Part shown: positions 18,050 to 27,460 of the stretch, in pieces
Position numbering within the stretch: position 1 is the stretch's first letter
How the letters are laid out: each line of letters starts with the position of its first letter
Assembly (NCBI GenBank): GCA_021159005.1
Contig: JAGGSN010000229.1
Span: 1 to 34,758 of the forward strand
From: Candidatus Zixiibacteriota bacterium
Lineage (GTDB): Bacteria; Zixibacteria; MSB-5A5; UBA10806; 4484-95
DNA: 34,758 nt
Reading direction: 5' to 3'
Made by a program: the position numbers and the translations under genes
The notes under the pieces: model-generated
Told to the model about the DNA's origin: nothing
Databases searched by the model: none
The model's input: only the letters and a program-made list of their open reading frames with translations

Positions 18050-19474
18050 TTATTCAGACTTAAGCAATTGATCGAGAAGGGATTTATATTGTAATACAAG
18101 TTTATGATAACTAACAGCATTTTTCAGATATGTCAAACGGGCATTTGCTTCATTATCCTGGCTTTGTATTACAAATGTCATATCACCGCGGCCTTGCTTA
18201 TAAACTTTTAGCTCCTCGGCTGTCCTCTCTCTGGCAGATTCTATCTGATTTTGATTAAGCTCCAATACTTTTTCCAATTCTCCAATCTGAATTAATAAAC
18301 CCCGAATAGAAGATTCCAGTTCAATAAAAGTATTTTGTCTGTCCGCCTTTAATTGCATCATTTCTATTTTGGCCCTTTTAACATTGGATTTTGATGTGCG
18401 GCTGCCCAGCGGATATGTAAACTTAAATCCAGCATATAAGTTTGGATTATCTATCCCATAAGATTTACCATAGCTTTCATCATCTTCGATTAAGGCCGAG
18501 CTGAGATTAAAATCAAGTTGAGCTTTCCCCTGATTGATAAAGCCCTCAATTTTCAAATTAAGTTGGTTTTCAATTACTTCAAACGCCTTCATAATCCGAG
18601 ATTCATCATTCAATCGACTTATAGTTTCCTCAATATTATCAAGTTCAACCAATCTATATATGTCAAACTGCGGTTTGGATTCGTGAATTTTCGAGGCCGG
18701 AACAAGAACAGCCAATTCTGTCTGTTTGGCCAGCCATTGTGATTGGGCAAAAACTACATTTTGTTCGGCAATTCTTTGTGCATCTTCCTGTCTCAAAACA
18801 TCTACTTTATCAATTAGGCGGGCATTGTACTTCTCTCTTGATGTTTTCAACTCCTTTTCCGCTAATTCCAACCTTTCCCTATTAATAAGAAGTTGCCTAT
18901 CAAAAAAAACCCAATCAAGAAAACTGATTCCCATATTAAGAAGGAAAGTTTCCTGATTCTCTTTTGATTGAAGTTCGCTGAAATCAATTGCATAAGCAGC
19001 TAAATCATAATCAAGTCGGTCGAGTATTCCTCCTCGGTTTTTTAGCAGGGGATGAGAGTACGTCAATGACAGCTGCTGCTTAAATAGTTTAAATGGCACA
19101 CCGGAAAAAGCTGTTCTATTATCTTGATCTATATAAGATGAGAAATACGATACTGAAAATTTTCCGCCAGTGCTCCAGAATTTTTTTTGTAGTGAACCAT
19201 TCAGTTGAACTTGGCTTAGCTTATCGTATGTAGAACTGATTATATCGCTTTTATCATCATAAGAAATGAATGGCGATGACTCAACTACCCAGTCTTTATC
19301 TCCAAGATATCTTTTCTGTGTTTCAATATTGATGTTTACAGATAATGATTCTTTTTCAAAAAATGGATGGTTTTGTTGGGCAATATCTAAAAATTCGTCT
19401 AAAGAAATTGTTTGGGAAATTCCTATCTGTACACAACATAAAATTAATATAACCATTATAACAAGTGTTTTCAT
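18050..19474 (-). CDS. TolC-family outer-membrane efflux protein
   Basis: 474 residues with a signal peptide (about residues 1-20) and two OEP-type halves: 'ISLDEFLDIAQQNHPFF' opens the first, with long coiled-coil helices ('RERLELAEKELKTSREKYNA' followed by 'RLIDKVDVLRQED') and a second set near the C-terminus ('QIESARERTAEELKVYKQGR'). TolC proteins form trimeric beta-barrels with a periplasmic alpha-helical tunnel and provide the exit duct for RND pumps. It is the first gene of a two-gene operon with the permease downstream. The ATG is preceded by GGAGG, and a promoter is visible at 19533-19562. Confidence 0.9.
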   Translation of the reverse strand: MKTLVIMVILILCCVQIGISQTISLDEFLDIAQQNHPFFEKESLSVNINIETQKRYLGDKDWVVESSPFISYDDKSDIISSTYDKLSQVQLNGSLQKKFWSTGGKFSVSYFSSYIDQDNRTAFSGVPFKLFKQQLSLTYSHPLLKNRGGILDRLDYDLAAYAIDFSELQSKENQETFLLNMGISFLDWVFFDRQLLINRERLELAEKELKTSREKYNARLIDKVDVLRQEDAQRIAEQNVVFAQSQWLAKQTELAVLVPASKIHESKPQFDIYRLVELDNIEETISRLNDESRIMKAFEVIENQLNLKIEGFINQGKAQLDFNLSSALIEDDESYGKSYGIDNPNLYAGFKFTYPLGSRTSKSNVKRAKIEMMQLKADRQNTFIELESSIRGLLIQIGELEKVLELNQNQIESARERTAEELKVYKQGRGDMTFVIQSQDNEANARLTYLKNAVSYHKLVLQYKSLLDQLLKSE

Positions 19475-19532
19475 TTCGAATCCTCCATCCCCATTAACAA
19501 GTTAGTATTTACAATTCATATATTATCATTAT

Positions 19533-19562
19533 ATTATAACTTCTAAATCCAGCAACTTTCAA
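19533..19562 (-). promoter_or_regulatory. Promoter of the TolC-RND operon
   Basis: On the minus strand TTGAAA (19562-19557) and TATAAT (19538-19533) are 18 bp apart, giving a transcription start about 50 nt before the TolC start codon. The rest of the 250-bp gap to 19728 holds only a doubtful plus-strand frame. Confidence 0.6.
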
Positions 19563-19728
19563 CTATTTATTTACGTTATAATAAAGCGAATTGCCTCATA
19601 TTGCATGCAACCTAATGATTGGAGTTGTAGTATGGGGAAAAGCGGGCGCTGCGCTTGCCTGAAAACGATTAAGAACCACTGCCAACGGGCGGATAAAAAG
19701 TTGAAAACAATCGTTCTAATACAAGTTG

Positions 19729-22014
19729 TTACTTTGCTTGATAAAGCGGAATTGTAATGCTATCGCCCTGGATAGTGTCGCAAGCTGGCCAGCCCTCGGG
19801 AGCCTCCAAGGGAATATCGTTTTCTAATATCCACTTTGGAATATAATTCGGGCAATAAACAACCGTACTTATGCCTTTAAAATAATTAATAAGCCTGGTA
19901 ACATCACTGCCAATAACGCTGCAGTCCCCGTTAACATCAGCGGAAACCCAGAAATCGTCTATCAGGCACGGTATAGAACTATCATAACCCCTGATTTTGT
20001 TAACAAGGTAAATAACATCACTGCCAATAACTGTTGGCGGCCAGCAGCCCAGATACATATTAACATCACCGACTAAATATGAGTATCTGTTTAAAACAGC
20101 GTTTTGAGTAGTAATATCACCCGGTGTGACTTCAATATTCTCCAATAGAGTATCCCTGTAGCCGAGACATGAATAGGAAATGTTATAAACGCCATAATCA
20201 AGATTGCCGAGCAAGTATTCGCCATCCTCATCGGTAATATCATAAATATCAGTCCCTTCAGCTGCAACATGAACTCCTTCTATTATACCCAATGTGTCAT
20301 TGGCAACCACACCCGCAATACTGCCGGGCAGCAACACCATTATAACATTCAAATACGTAGTATCATTAGAATTGCATTCAATGCCGCTGACAGTAGTGTC
20401 TCGATAATCCGGATGAGAATAAATGATGCCATACTCGCCTCGATCGAGACTATCAATAATATATTCGCCATCTGCATCAGTTGTATCATAAAAAGATGTA
20501 CGCTGCACATACACATAGACGCTATCTAAGGGGTTAGAATCCTGTTTTGTTACAAGTCCCATAATTACGCCGGGGTCAGCTAATTCAATATTCAGATTGA
20601 TTGCCGTATCAGCGGGTATATCTATTAGGGCGGTTAAAGTATCAGAATAATAAGGATGCGTAAACGATATGTGATACCTGCCCGAATTCAGCGAATCCAA
20701 TATATATCCGCCGAGGTTATTGGTGGTGTCGCTATAAGTAGTGAATTTTATAGATACATAAACATCGCTAACGGGCATAGAATAGCTATTAGCAACTATG
20801 CCTGTAAGGGTTCCCGGATTGCTCATTGCTACATCCAACGATGTTGTGCTGTCGGCAAACACTTCAACTTCAAATATCGATGTATCCGAATAATACGGAT
20901 GAGAAAAGTAAACTCTGTAGCTGCCAAGGCATGGATGTTCCAAGGAATACTCGCCATTAATATCGGTGCTGTCGCCGAAATCGGGATTCCGAGTATATAC
21001 ATAAACACCTTCAATCGGTTCGGCTTCATCATTGGTTATGGTTCCGGCTATCGATGGCAAATACTCGCCGATATCTATAACCTCGGGCGCATAGCTGTCT
21101 CTTAGAATTACCATCTCATAGTCGCTGACAGTTTGCCAGTTGTCCTGGCAGCGGGTTGGATACATCGAAGCCAGCGCCGTGTAGCCGTTCGGGGATTCAT
21201 CGAGATAATAAAGAGAACGCGCCATGCAAAACGACCATATATCATAACCATCACTTAAGATGAAATTCAAAGCCTCATCCGAACTGATTTCCTGCAATTC
21301 AACCAATGCCGCCGTGATGCCTCCGGCAGCATCCCAATTGTTTTCCTCGATATTTTTCAGAAGATATAGGAAATAGAGTTCCGAATCGATTACCATTGAT
21401 GTATCAGATGGATCGCATTCCGGGATATCGGAACCGGTAAGAGGGTTATTATGAAGATAGACGCTTCCTACCAAGTCATATAAAAGCGATTTGCTGATAG
21501 TGCCGTTATGTTCAAATAGCCAGTATTTATCGTCTTTAAATCTGATAAACGGATGAGGGTCCGGGATGCTGTCGCTGCCATGAGCGCAGCATCCGGCCGA
21601 ACAATTGCGAACATGGGCTAAGGCAATATCAGGCTTGGCATTTTCAATCTGAACTGTTAACGTATCGAAAACGGGATCGTTAAACGCTCGCATCGCGCCT
21701 CTCTGAATAACTGCCGCCTCGCCAAAATCATCATAATAGGCGATACCCCAGCCATCAATATTTTTAACCTCGGCAAGATTTTTCAATGAGTTATCATAAC
21801 CGACAAGATGATTATAAATTACGCTATCCGGCATGTTATCGGAGATGACAGCCCACATTCGGCAGTTATGGTCTTGGCTATACTCATCCGCAGTTGGTTC
21901 TATGCGAGGTTGTTGATTGGAATTATGCCTGTCATGATAGGCAATATCAGTTCGGACCAAATAAGCAATTACCAGCAGTCCGGTTATGGCTATAAGAATA
22001 TTTATCTTTCTCAT
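19729..22014 (-). CDS. Exported class II glutamine amidotransferase-fold protein with four CarboxypepD_reg-like repeats and a dockerin-like tail
   Basis: 761 residues. An N-terminal hydrophobic helix (about 5-20) is followed by a class II (Ntn) amidotransferase domain of the GATase_4/YafJ type, about residues 51-300: Cys51 in 'NCRMWAVIS', 'DGWG' (87-90), 'AHVR' (133-136), 'HPF' (154-156) and 'HNG' (169-171), in family order. Four repeats of about 78 residues follow (about 315-635), each with 'GVYVYTRNP', 'DINGEYSL' and 'YSDT'-like segments, resembling CarboxypepD_reg beta-sandwiches. The C-terminus carries two EF-hand-like dockerin segments ('GDVNMYLGCWPPTVIGSDVI', 'DVNGDCSVIGSDVTRLINYF'). 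The catalytic Cys is internal, so it needs cleavage to become the N-terminal nucleophile. No ammonia-using partner lies nearby, so a hydrolase or amidase role outside the cytoplasm is more likely than biosynthesis. Confidence 0.82.
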   Translation of the reverse strand: MRKINILIAITGLLVIAYLVRTDIAYHDRHNSNQQPRIEPTADEYSQDHNCRMWAVISDNMPDSVIYNHLVGYDNSLKNLAEVKNIDGWGIAYYDDFGEAAVIQRGAMRAFNDPVFDTLTVQIENAKPDIALAHVRNCSAGCCAHGSDSIPDPHPFIRFKDDKYWLFEHNGTISKSLLYDLVGSVYLHNNPLTGSDIPECDPSDTSMVIDSELYFLYLLKNIEENNWDAAGGITAALVELQEISSDEALNFILSDGYDIWSFCMARSLYYLDESPNGYTALASMYPTRCQDNWQTVSDYEMVILRDSYAPEVIDIGEYLPSIAGTITNDEAEPIEGVYVYTRNPDFGDSTDINGEYSLEHPCLGSYRVYFSHPYYSDTSIFEVEVFADSTTSLDVAMSNPGTLTGIVANSYSMPVSDVYVSIKFTTYSDTTNNLGGYILDSLNSGRYHISFTHPYYSDTLTALIDIPADTAINLNIELADPGVIMGLVTKQDSNPLDSVYVYVQRTSFYDTTDADGEYIIDSLDRGEYGIIYSHPDYRDTTVSGIECNSNDTTYLNVIMVLLPGSIAGVVANDTLGIIEGVHVAAEGTDIYDITDEDGEYLLGNLDYGVYNISYSCLGYRDTLLENIEVTPGDITTQNAVLNRYSYLVGDVNMYLGCWPPTVIGSDVIYLVNKIRGYDSSIPCLIDDFWVSADVNGDCSVIGSDVTRLINYFKGISTVVYCPNYIPKWILENDIPLEAPEGWPACDTIQGDSITIPLYQAK

Positions 22015-22146
22015 CTTATCAATCTCTAAATATACAAAAAGTACAATTGCAATTTATATATATATAATCGTTTACTTATATTCAATATTAATATAAAAAA
22101 TTAATAAATATTTGGCTGCTGCAAATTTATAAAAATTTATTATTAC

Positions 22147-22224
22147 CACTATCCGGTTTAAAGTGCGCAACATCCGCCTAAGGCGGACTATTCTGCCAGA
22201 ACTGTCGGAAGCAACTTCCGATAG
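22147..22224. repeat. Composite extragenic palindrome, family B
   Basis: Consists of 'ACTATCCGG' (22149-22157), the perfect palindrome TCCGCCTAAGGCGGA (22173-22187) and the hairpin CTGTCGGAAG/CTTCCGATAG (22202-22224). Related copies lie at 27140-27190 (inverted) and 34689-34717. Confidence 0.7.
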
Positions 22225-22285
22225 CACAAGGTAATTTCCGATATTATAAAAACACCCTGTATTTTTAGTAGGTTCCTGATATTGT

Positions 22286-22349
22286 GATTAGTATACGTCC
22301 TCGTGCACCAAAACCTATTATTCCCCTCTTGAGAAGGGTTAGGGGTGTG
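22286..22349 (+). repeat. REP composite, copy 5 (degenerate)
   Basis: A degenerate REP palindrome (22286-22311, containing ACGTCCTCGTGCACCAA) is followed by TATTATTCCC and the hairpin-like CTCTTGAGAAGG and AGGGGTGTG. The same order in inverted orientation is found at 28935-28999. Confidence 0.7.
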
Positions 22350-22424
22350 TAATTAGGGCTAAATGTTCAACAGACTTTAGCCCAGGCTGCCAAGCACCGC
22401 TTGGCAGCCTATTGTTTGATTGCT

Positions 22425-23765
22425 TTACACTCCTGCTACAATCATCTCCGATATTTTGAACGTCGGTGATGATACCGAGCCCATCATCTTCAAATCATTC
22501 CCCACCATCTCAATATTGCCCAACATACCAAGCATGTTCGAGGCGATAGTCAGCCCCTCGACCGGCTTCGTCAGTTTGCCGTCTTCAATCCAGATACCGG
22601 AGGCGCCACGTGAATAATCACCGGTTACAATATCTACACCGGACCCCATCAAGCTTGTAACATACAAGCCGTTCTTAACCGAACCGATTATTTCCTCGGG
22701 CGGATAATCGCCGGCTTCCAAATATGAATTAAAACCGCCGATATAGGGAGTCGAGGCATAACTCCGCTGAGCATTAGCGGTTGATTCGGTTTGTGCCTTG
22801 CGCGCAGTGTAGGTATCATATAAATATGTCAGCAGTTTGCCTTCTTTGACAATCCTCTTGTTTACCGACAGCAGCCCCTCGCCATCGATAGGGGATGAGG
22901 CCAAGCCTCTGACAAGACAGCCGTCATCATTGATATTAACCTTCGATGAGGCAATTGTATGGTTGAGCTTATCTACGAGAAATGTTGCCCGTTTATAAAC
23001 AGCATCACCATTGATAGCCGCCAAGACAGCGCCGACGACCGTTGCTGCAGTCAATTGATCGAATACAACCGGCGCTTTAACTGTTTTCGGCGTGGCTGCC
23101 CCCAGCATTCTAATAACCCGCTCGGCGGCTTTTTTGGCCACCGATTCAGGATTATCAAGTTTGTTGAAATACCTTGAAAACGAAAACCAGTAATTCGATT
23201 GAAGCTTGCCTTTTTCCTCAGCAACCGGCACACAGTATAAATAACAATAAGAGCTTTTATAATTATGATAAAAACCTTTCGAATTGGCGATATGCCATAT
23301 CGAATCGCCATCAAGGAAATTTGCGCCCTCAGAGTTGGTCAGTCGTTTATCATAATCAAACATCGTTTTTTCCATAAGTTTGCAGGTGTCAATTTTCCAT
23401 GAGGTGTCAATTTTTGAGATTTCCGGGTCGAACAGTTTAAGCTCCGGTATAGTTTCCGATGATGGCTCTGGCAAACCGTTAAATTCATCCTCTGAGGCTT
23501 GCTCGGAAAGTTCAATGGTTGTTTTTATCAATCTATCGAGATTTTTCTCATTAAAATCGGAGGTATAGGTAAACCCCAGCCGATTATTTTTAAATATTCT
23601 TATTCCCAGCCCTTGCGAGAAGGCTTCTTTGATAGTTTCTATTTCACCAACTCTCGTCCCAACCTCAGATTCGCGGCCAATTTCGAGAACAACTTCTGCC
23701 TCATCAGCGCCCTTTTGAAGAGCTATTTTTATAATGTTATTACACAGGTCTTTAAAATCCAACAT
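22425..23765 (-). CDS. pmbA: TldE/PmbA-type metalloprotease partner subunit
   Basis: 446 residues from the ATG at 23765 (or 452 from the ATG at 23783, which overlaps the tldD stop). The N-terminus ('KGADEAEVVLEIGRESEVGT' and 'QGLGIRIFKNNRLGFTYTSD') and the C-terminal half ('PIDGEGLLSV', 'TPYIGGFNSYLEAGDYPPEE') match the TldD/PmbA fold. The HExxxH zinc motif of TldD is absent, as expected for the TldE/PmbA half. TldD and TldE form a heterodimeric protease that degrades unfolded peptides and trims some modified peptides. I prefer the later start because GGAAAGG lies 9 nt before it. It is translationally coupled to tldD. Confidence 0.93.
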   Translation of the reverse strand: MLDFKDLCNNIIKIALQKGADEAEVVLEIGRESEVGTRVGEIETIKEAFSQGLGIRIFKNNRLGFTYTSDFNEKNLDRLIKTTIELSEQASEDEFNGLPEPSSETIPELKLFDPEISKIDTSWKIDTCKLMEKTMFDYDKRLTNSEGANFLDGDSIWHIANSKGFYHNYKSSYCYLYCVPVAEEKGKLQSNYWFSFSRYFNKLDNPESVAKKAAERVIRMLGAATPKTVKAPVVFDQLTAATVVGAVLAAINGDAVYKRATFLVDKLNHTIASSKVNINDDGCLVRGLASSPIDGEGLLSVNKRIVKEGKLLTYLYDTYTARKAQTESTANAQRSYASTPYIGGFNSYLEAGDYPPEEIIGSVKNGLYVTSLMGSGVDIVTGDYSRGASGIWIEDGKLTKPVEGLTIASNMLGMLGNIEMVGNDLKMMGSVSSPTFKISEMIVAGV

Positions 23766-23769
23766 ATCA

Positions 23770-25263
23770 TTAAGCCTTTCCATCGGTTAAGGATGCGCCG
23801 CTTAAGGCAGTGCCTCCGATAGTGATTTCCGATATTTTGCAGGTTGGCATTCCAATCCCAACCGGAACCGATTGGCCATTTTTGCCGCATGAGCCAACAC
23901 CTGTATCAAACTCGAAATCATTGCCTACCATAACAACTTTTTCTAAAACTTCAGGACCCGACCCGATAAGGGTTGCTCCCTTGACAGGCGCCGTAATCTT
24001 GCCATTCTCAATAAGATAACCCTCAACAACCTCAAACACGAATTGACCGTTCGATATATCGACCTGTCCGCCGCCAAATGACTTGGCATAAAATCCCTTT
24101 TTCACAGATTTAATTATCTCATCCGATGAACTCTCTCCGGCAAGCATAAAAGTATTCGTCATCCTCGGCAGTGGGTAGCTGCGATATGATTCCCGCCGCC
24201 CGGCGCCGGTCGATTGCGTATTCATAAGTCGGGCATTGAGATAATCGGTCATATAGTTCTTTAGTACCCCGTTTTCTATCAATATATTACGGCAGGTCTT
24301 AGCCCCCTCATCATCGATATTAAGCGACCCTCGTCGATTCGGGATGGTTCCATCATCGACGATAGTGCACAAATCGGAGGCGACTTTCTGGCCAATACGT
24401 CCCGCGTACAGCGATGTCCTTTTCCTGTTGAAATCCGCCTCAAGTCCATGGCCTACAGCCTCATGGAAAAGCACGCCAGCCCAGCCATTGCCAAGCACCA
24501 CCGCCTGCGGTCCGGCAGGAGCATCACGCGCCTCAAGCCTTATTCGAGCAACCCGAACAGCTTCATTAGCCACCTTTTCGGGTGTAAACTTATCGAAATG
24601 CGAGATACCTACTCGCCCGCCGCCGCCGTGATAACCCGATTGACGTTGATTGTCCTTTTCTATTACCACACTTACATTTAACCGGCATAACGATTCCTGA
24701 TTGTCGGCTAACAATCCATTAGAATTAGCTATTCGAAAAAACTTGATTGAGTCGGTGAAAGAAGCATTTACCTGTTTAACATGCTTATCTGCGGCATAAC
24801 CGGCTTTATTAGCCCGCCATAACAGGGATGATTTATCCTTTACGGCAGTATCCGCCGGATATATGTCAATCGGCGATATATTCTTAACTTTCATAGAAGC
24901 GGCATTAACCGATACTATATTGCCCGGCTCATTTCCCTCTGCGATATGGGAGGCAATCTCAGCCGCCCTTTTCAGATGCTCAAATTCGAGGGAATCCGAA
25001 TATGCGTAGCCGGTTCGTTCGCCAAAAAGTACTCGAATTCCAACCCCCATAATTATCCCCGATTGAGCTTGACGTATCTTATTTTCCTCGAGAGCTATTG
25101 CGCTGCTTATAGCATATTCAGCATATATCTCAGCGAAATCTCCGCTGCGGGATAGGGCTGTCGAAAGCAATTTGTCGATTGCTTCAGGGCAAACCGCTTG
25201 TTTTAATTCCTCAATTTTATCTTGAGCTGATTCGGCGTATCTTATTTTTGGTGATTTTGCCAT
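23770..25263 (-). CDS. tldD: TldD metalloprotease
   Basis: 497 residues, close to the family's 480 or so. The zinc motif 'LFHEAVGHGLEADFN' supplies HExxxH, with further conserved elements 'RRGSLNIDDEGA', 'MTDYLNARLM', 'GAGRRESYRSYPLPRMTNTF' and 'GVGSCGKNGQSVPVGIGMP' near the end. It is the catalytic half of the TldD/TldE protease; the partner gene starts at its stop codon. The ATG is preceded by AAAGGAAT. The protein acts in the cytoplasm. No ribosomally made modified peptide gene is visible nearby, so a general peptide-clearing role is as likely as a dedicated one. Confidence 0.97.
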   Translation of the reverse strand: MAKSPKIRYAESAQDKIEELKQAVCPEAIDKLLSTALSRSGDFAEIYAEYAISSAIALEENKIRQAQSGIIMGVGIRVLFGERTGYAYSDSLEFEHLKRAAEIASHIAEGNEPGNIVSVNAASMKVKNISPIDIYPADTAVKDKSSLLWRANKAGYAADKHVKQVNASFTDSIKFFRIANSNGLLADNQESLCRLNVSVVIEKDNQRQSGYHGGGGRVGISHFDKFTPEKVANEAVRVARIRLEARDAPAGPQAVVLGNGWAGVLFHEAVGHGLEADFNRKRTSLYAGRIGQKVASDLCTIVDDGTIPNRRGSLNIDDEGAKTCRNILIENGVLKNYMTDYLNARLMNTQSTGAGRRESYRSYPLPRMTNTFMLAGESSSDEIIKSVKKGFYAKSFGGGQVDISNGQFVFEVVEGYLIENGKITAPVKGATLIGSGPEVLEKVVMVGNDFEFDTGVGSCGKNGQSVPVGIGMPTCKISEITIGGTALSGASLTDGKA

Positions 25264-25514
25264 CCACTATTCCTTTTTTGTCGTTATTGATTTCAGTACT
25301 TATATATCGCAAACTACTAACATCTTTAATGGTCTGCCATACCGAACCTTTTATAAAATATAAAGTTTATAAAAAGCTCAATATTGCGCGCTCAGTCGAG
25401 ATGTTTTTTATTGAAACGGCTCTTTGAAGTCAAATGATATTTTTAATAAAAAATGCAAATATTATATAGAACGCGATAAAGTCTATTGTTAATTCTTCCG
25501 AATAATGTAATATT

Positions 25515-26822
25515 GTGGATAAAATAAAATTATTAACAGCGCTTGACAACGTTAAAGAGATTTCTTCTCCATCACCAGTTTTGAGTGAGGTCTTAGAGTT
25601 TGTCAACAAGCCGGATGTTTCAAATGCTGAATTAGCTGATATTATCCTCAAAGATCCGGCGCTTACAACTAAACTTCTGAAATCCGCCAATTCTACTTTC
25701 TATGGCGTTAAAAGAGAGGTAACATCCATAAACCAGGCTATTATGATTATGGGATTAAAATCGGTTAAATATTATACTTTGTCAATAGTTGTATTTAATC
25801 AAGTAAATGCAAATAAGAATAACAGCAAATTAAATCAAAAACAACTATGGAGACATTTTCTCGAGACGGCTATAGCATCGAGAAAAATAGCGGAACTAAT
25901 CAGATACGATCAACCGGAGGAAGCATATGTAGCCGGGTTGCTTCATGATATTGGCATAGTAATAATAGAAAACACATTTCCGAAAGAATATCAGGAAGTG
26001 GTAAGGCTTATTTTACAGAATATGTCGATTTGTGATGCCGAAAAGAAAGTATTCGGAATCGACCATCAGGAAGTAGCGGATTATGTAACCACTCGCTGGA
26101 ATATGCCGGAAAAACTGCGCGCTCCTTTAAAATTGCACCACCTTTATAATGACGATAATTTAGATAACCTATCTGACTTAGTTAAAATTGTAAGTCTTGC
26201 GGATTGTATTTCCCAAGTTTCTTTTAGTGAATTAAGTAATCTTTATAATACCGAAAAACGTATTGTAGCGCTAAATAATATTTCTAACAGCATAGGAATA
26301 AATCCAAAAAGTCTTATTGAAATCCATCTGAAATTAGCTGGCGAGGTAAGTGATTCCGCAAAGGCGATGGATATGGAGACCGGCGACGCTATAGAAATAT
26401 TAAGCGAAAGCAATGCCCAATTGTTTAATTCATATCTCGAATTATCAACGTTGTTTAAGGAAAGACGAGAGCTTTCCCGGAAAATGTTGATTGAAGAGCG
26501 AACAGAAGGAACAATAGAATCATTGAAAATCGCCTTGGCTACGCTTTCTCATTATATCAATAACGCCACCATGAATATTCAAGGTAAATGTGAAATCATG
26601 GGCATGCTTCTCGACCGCGATGAAAATGAAAAAATTATCGGAAAACTGCCAACATCCATATCCTCAATGGAAACTTCGGTGAAAAAAATCTCTTTAATAT
26701 TAGAGGAATTATCAAATATTTCCTCAATGGAAAATCTGCAATATTTCCGCGACTCGAAAGCTATTGATATCGAGAAGAAAATTAAAGAGAAACTTTCCAC
26801 TCAATTCGAAAAAGTGATTTAG
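25515..26822 (+). CDS. HDOD-domain protein with histidine-kinase-like dimerisation tail
   Basis: 435 residues starting at GTG (no good Shine-Dalgarno sequence seen). Residues about 15-215 are an HDOD domain: 'VLSEVLEFVNKPDVSNAELA' followed by 'DIILKDPALTTKLLKSANS', 'SINQAIMIMGLKSVKYYTLS', 'YVAGLLHDIGIVIIE' and 'VFGIDHQEVADYVTTRWNMP'. The middle is coiled coil-like ('SYLELSTLFKERRELSRKML'). The C-terminal 100 residues contain 'LATLSHYINNATMNIQG', which looks like the H-box helix of sensor kinases ('LSHEINNPLAAI'), but the ATP-binding domain that should follow is absent. HDOD proteins act as signalling adaptors, often in motility or stress control. The role of the tail, perhaps dimerisation or phosphotransfer, is inferred. 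Confidence 0.85.
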   Translation: MDKIKLLTALDNVKEISSPSPVLSEVLEFVNKPDVSNAELADIILKDPALTTKLLKSANSTFYGVKREVTSINQAIMIMGLKSVKYYTLSIVVFNQVNANKNNSKLNQKQLWRHFLETAIASRKIAELIRYDQPEEAYVAGLLHDIGIVIIENTFPKEYQEVVRLILQNMSICDAEKKVFGIDHQEVADYVTTRWNMPEKLRAPLKLHHLYNDDNLDNLSDLVKIVSLADCISQVSFSELSNLYNTEKRIVALNNISNSIGINPKSLIEIHLKLAGEVSDSAKAMDMETGDAIEILSESNAQLFNSYLELSTLFKERRELSRKMLIEERTEGTIESLKIALATLSHYINNATMNIQGKCEIMGMLLDRDENEKIIGKLPTSISSMETSVKKISLILEELSNISSMENLQYFRDSKAIDIEKKIKEKLSTQFEKVI

Positions 26823-27460
26823 CGCTAAAAATGCAGCTTTTGCTGTAAATCTATAATTTCTAACCTGCATTATTCATAACCCGGATTATTCATAAACTCC
26901 AGCATATGATACCGAAACATATAAACTCGTCATTATAAGTTTAACATAACAGGGAATCCAGTATTGCATTCCTACGAAAACGGAAATCCAGCAAGTTTTT
27001 TACTAACCCGAATTGTTCACAAAATTTATTTTGTCATTAGAAATTAGTTTCTAATCTTATGGACAATAATATGATAGAAACAATATCAAATACCTATTAA
27101 GGATACAGAGTGTTTTTATGCTGTCGAAGGCTGCTTTGTGCTGTCGGAAGTTACTTCCGACAGCTCCGGTAGAGGAGTCCGCCTATGGCTGATTAAAATT
27201 TATGAATAATGCTGCCTAACTCAATACAAAACAATAAGAACGAGGAATTATTACAAGTCAACTGTGTGCCCCTCGCCGCCAAGTTTTAACGACCTTTTGT
27301 GTGAATAACATAAGTGATTGCATATTATTAAAGGCCGGACAGCAGTGATTATAAATGCTTAACATCGCAATGAAACGTTATTAATATTCTATTAAATATA
27401 TATAAGCTTCACCCGATAATAATTATTAGTTTAAATTAATACTAACTTACAGGAGATTTT
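26823..27460. other. Intergenic region with a palindrome composite
   Basis: About 640 bp with no supported gene. It holds the family B composite at 27140-27190 and a degenerate 'GGAATCCAG...ATTCCTACGAAAACGG' repeat near 26950-26990. The last 100 bp are AT-rich and should contain the promoter of the lipoprotein gene, though no clear boxes were assigned. Confidence 0.5.
27140..27190. repeat. Composite extragenic palindrome, family B (inverted copy)
   Basis: GCTGTCGGAAG (27140-27150) and CTTCCGACAGC (27154-27164) form a perfect 11-bp inverted repeat around TTA. It is followed by the degenerate GTCCGCCTATGG, i.e. the mirror order of the copy at 22147-22224. Confidence 0.75.

Larger units (their letters stand above)
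22015..22424. other. Intergenic region with two composite repeats
   Basis: AT-rich and without genes. It carries the palindromic composite at 22147-22224 and the REP composite at 22286-22349, described separately. Confidence 0.6.

Noticed and set aside
18040-18120. N-terminal extension of the RND permease.
   Set aside because: It overlaps the TolC gene, lacks a Shine-Dalgarno sequence, and the ATG at 18039 has AAGGAG and begins the normal family N-terminus.
19632-19758. Plus-strand 41-residue frame starting MGKSGRCACLK with GGAG upstream.
   Set aside because: It runs into the 3' end of the minus-strand amidotransferase gene, has no recognisable content and its codons at the end are the complement of that gene.
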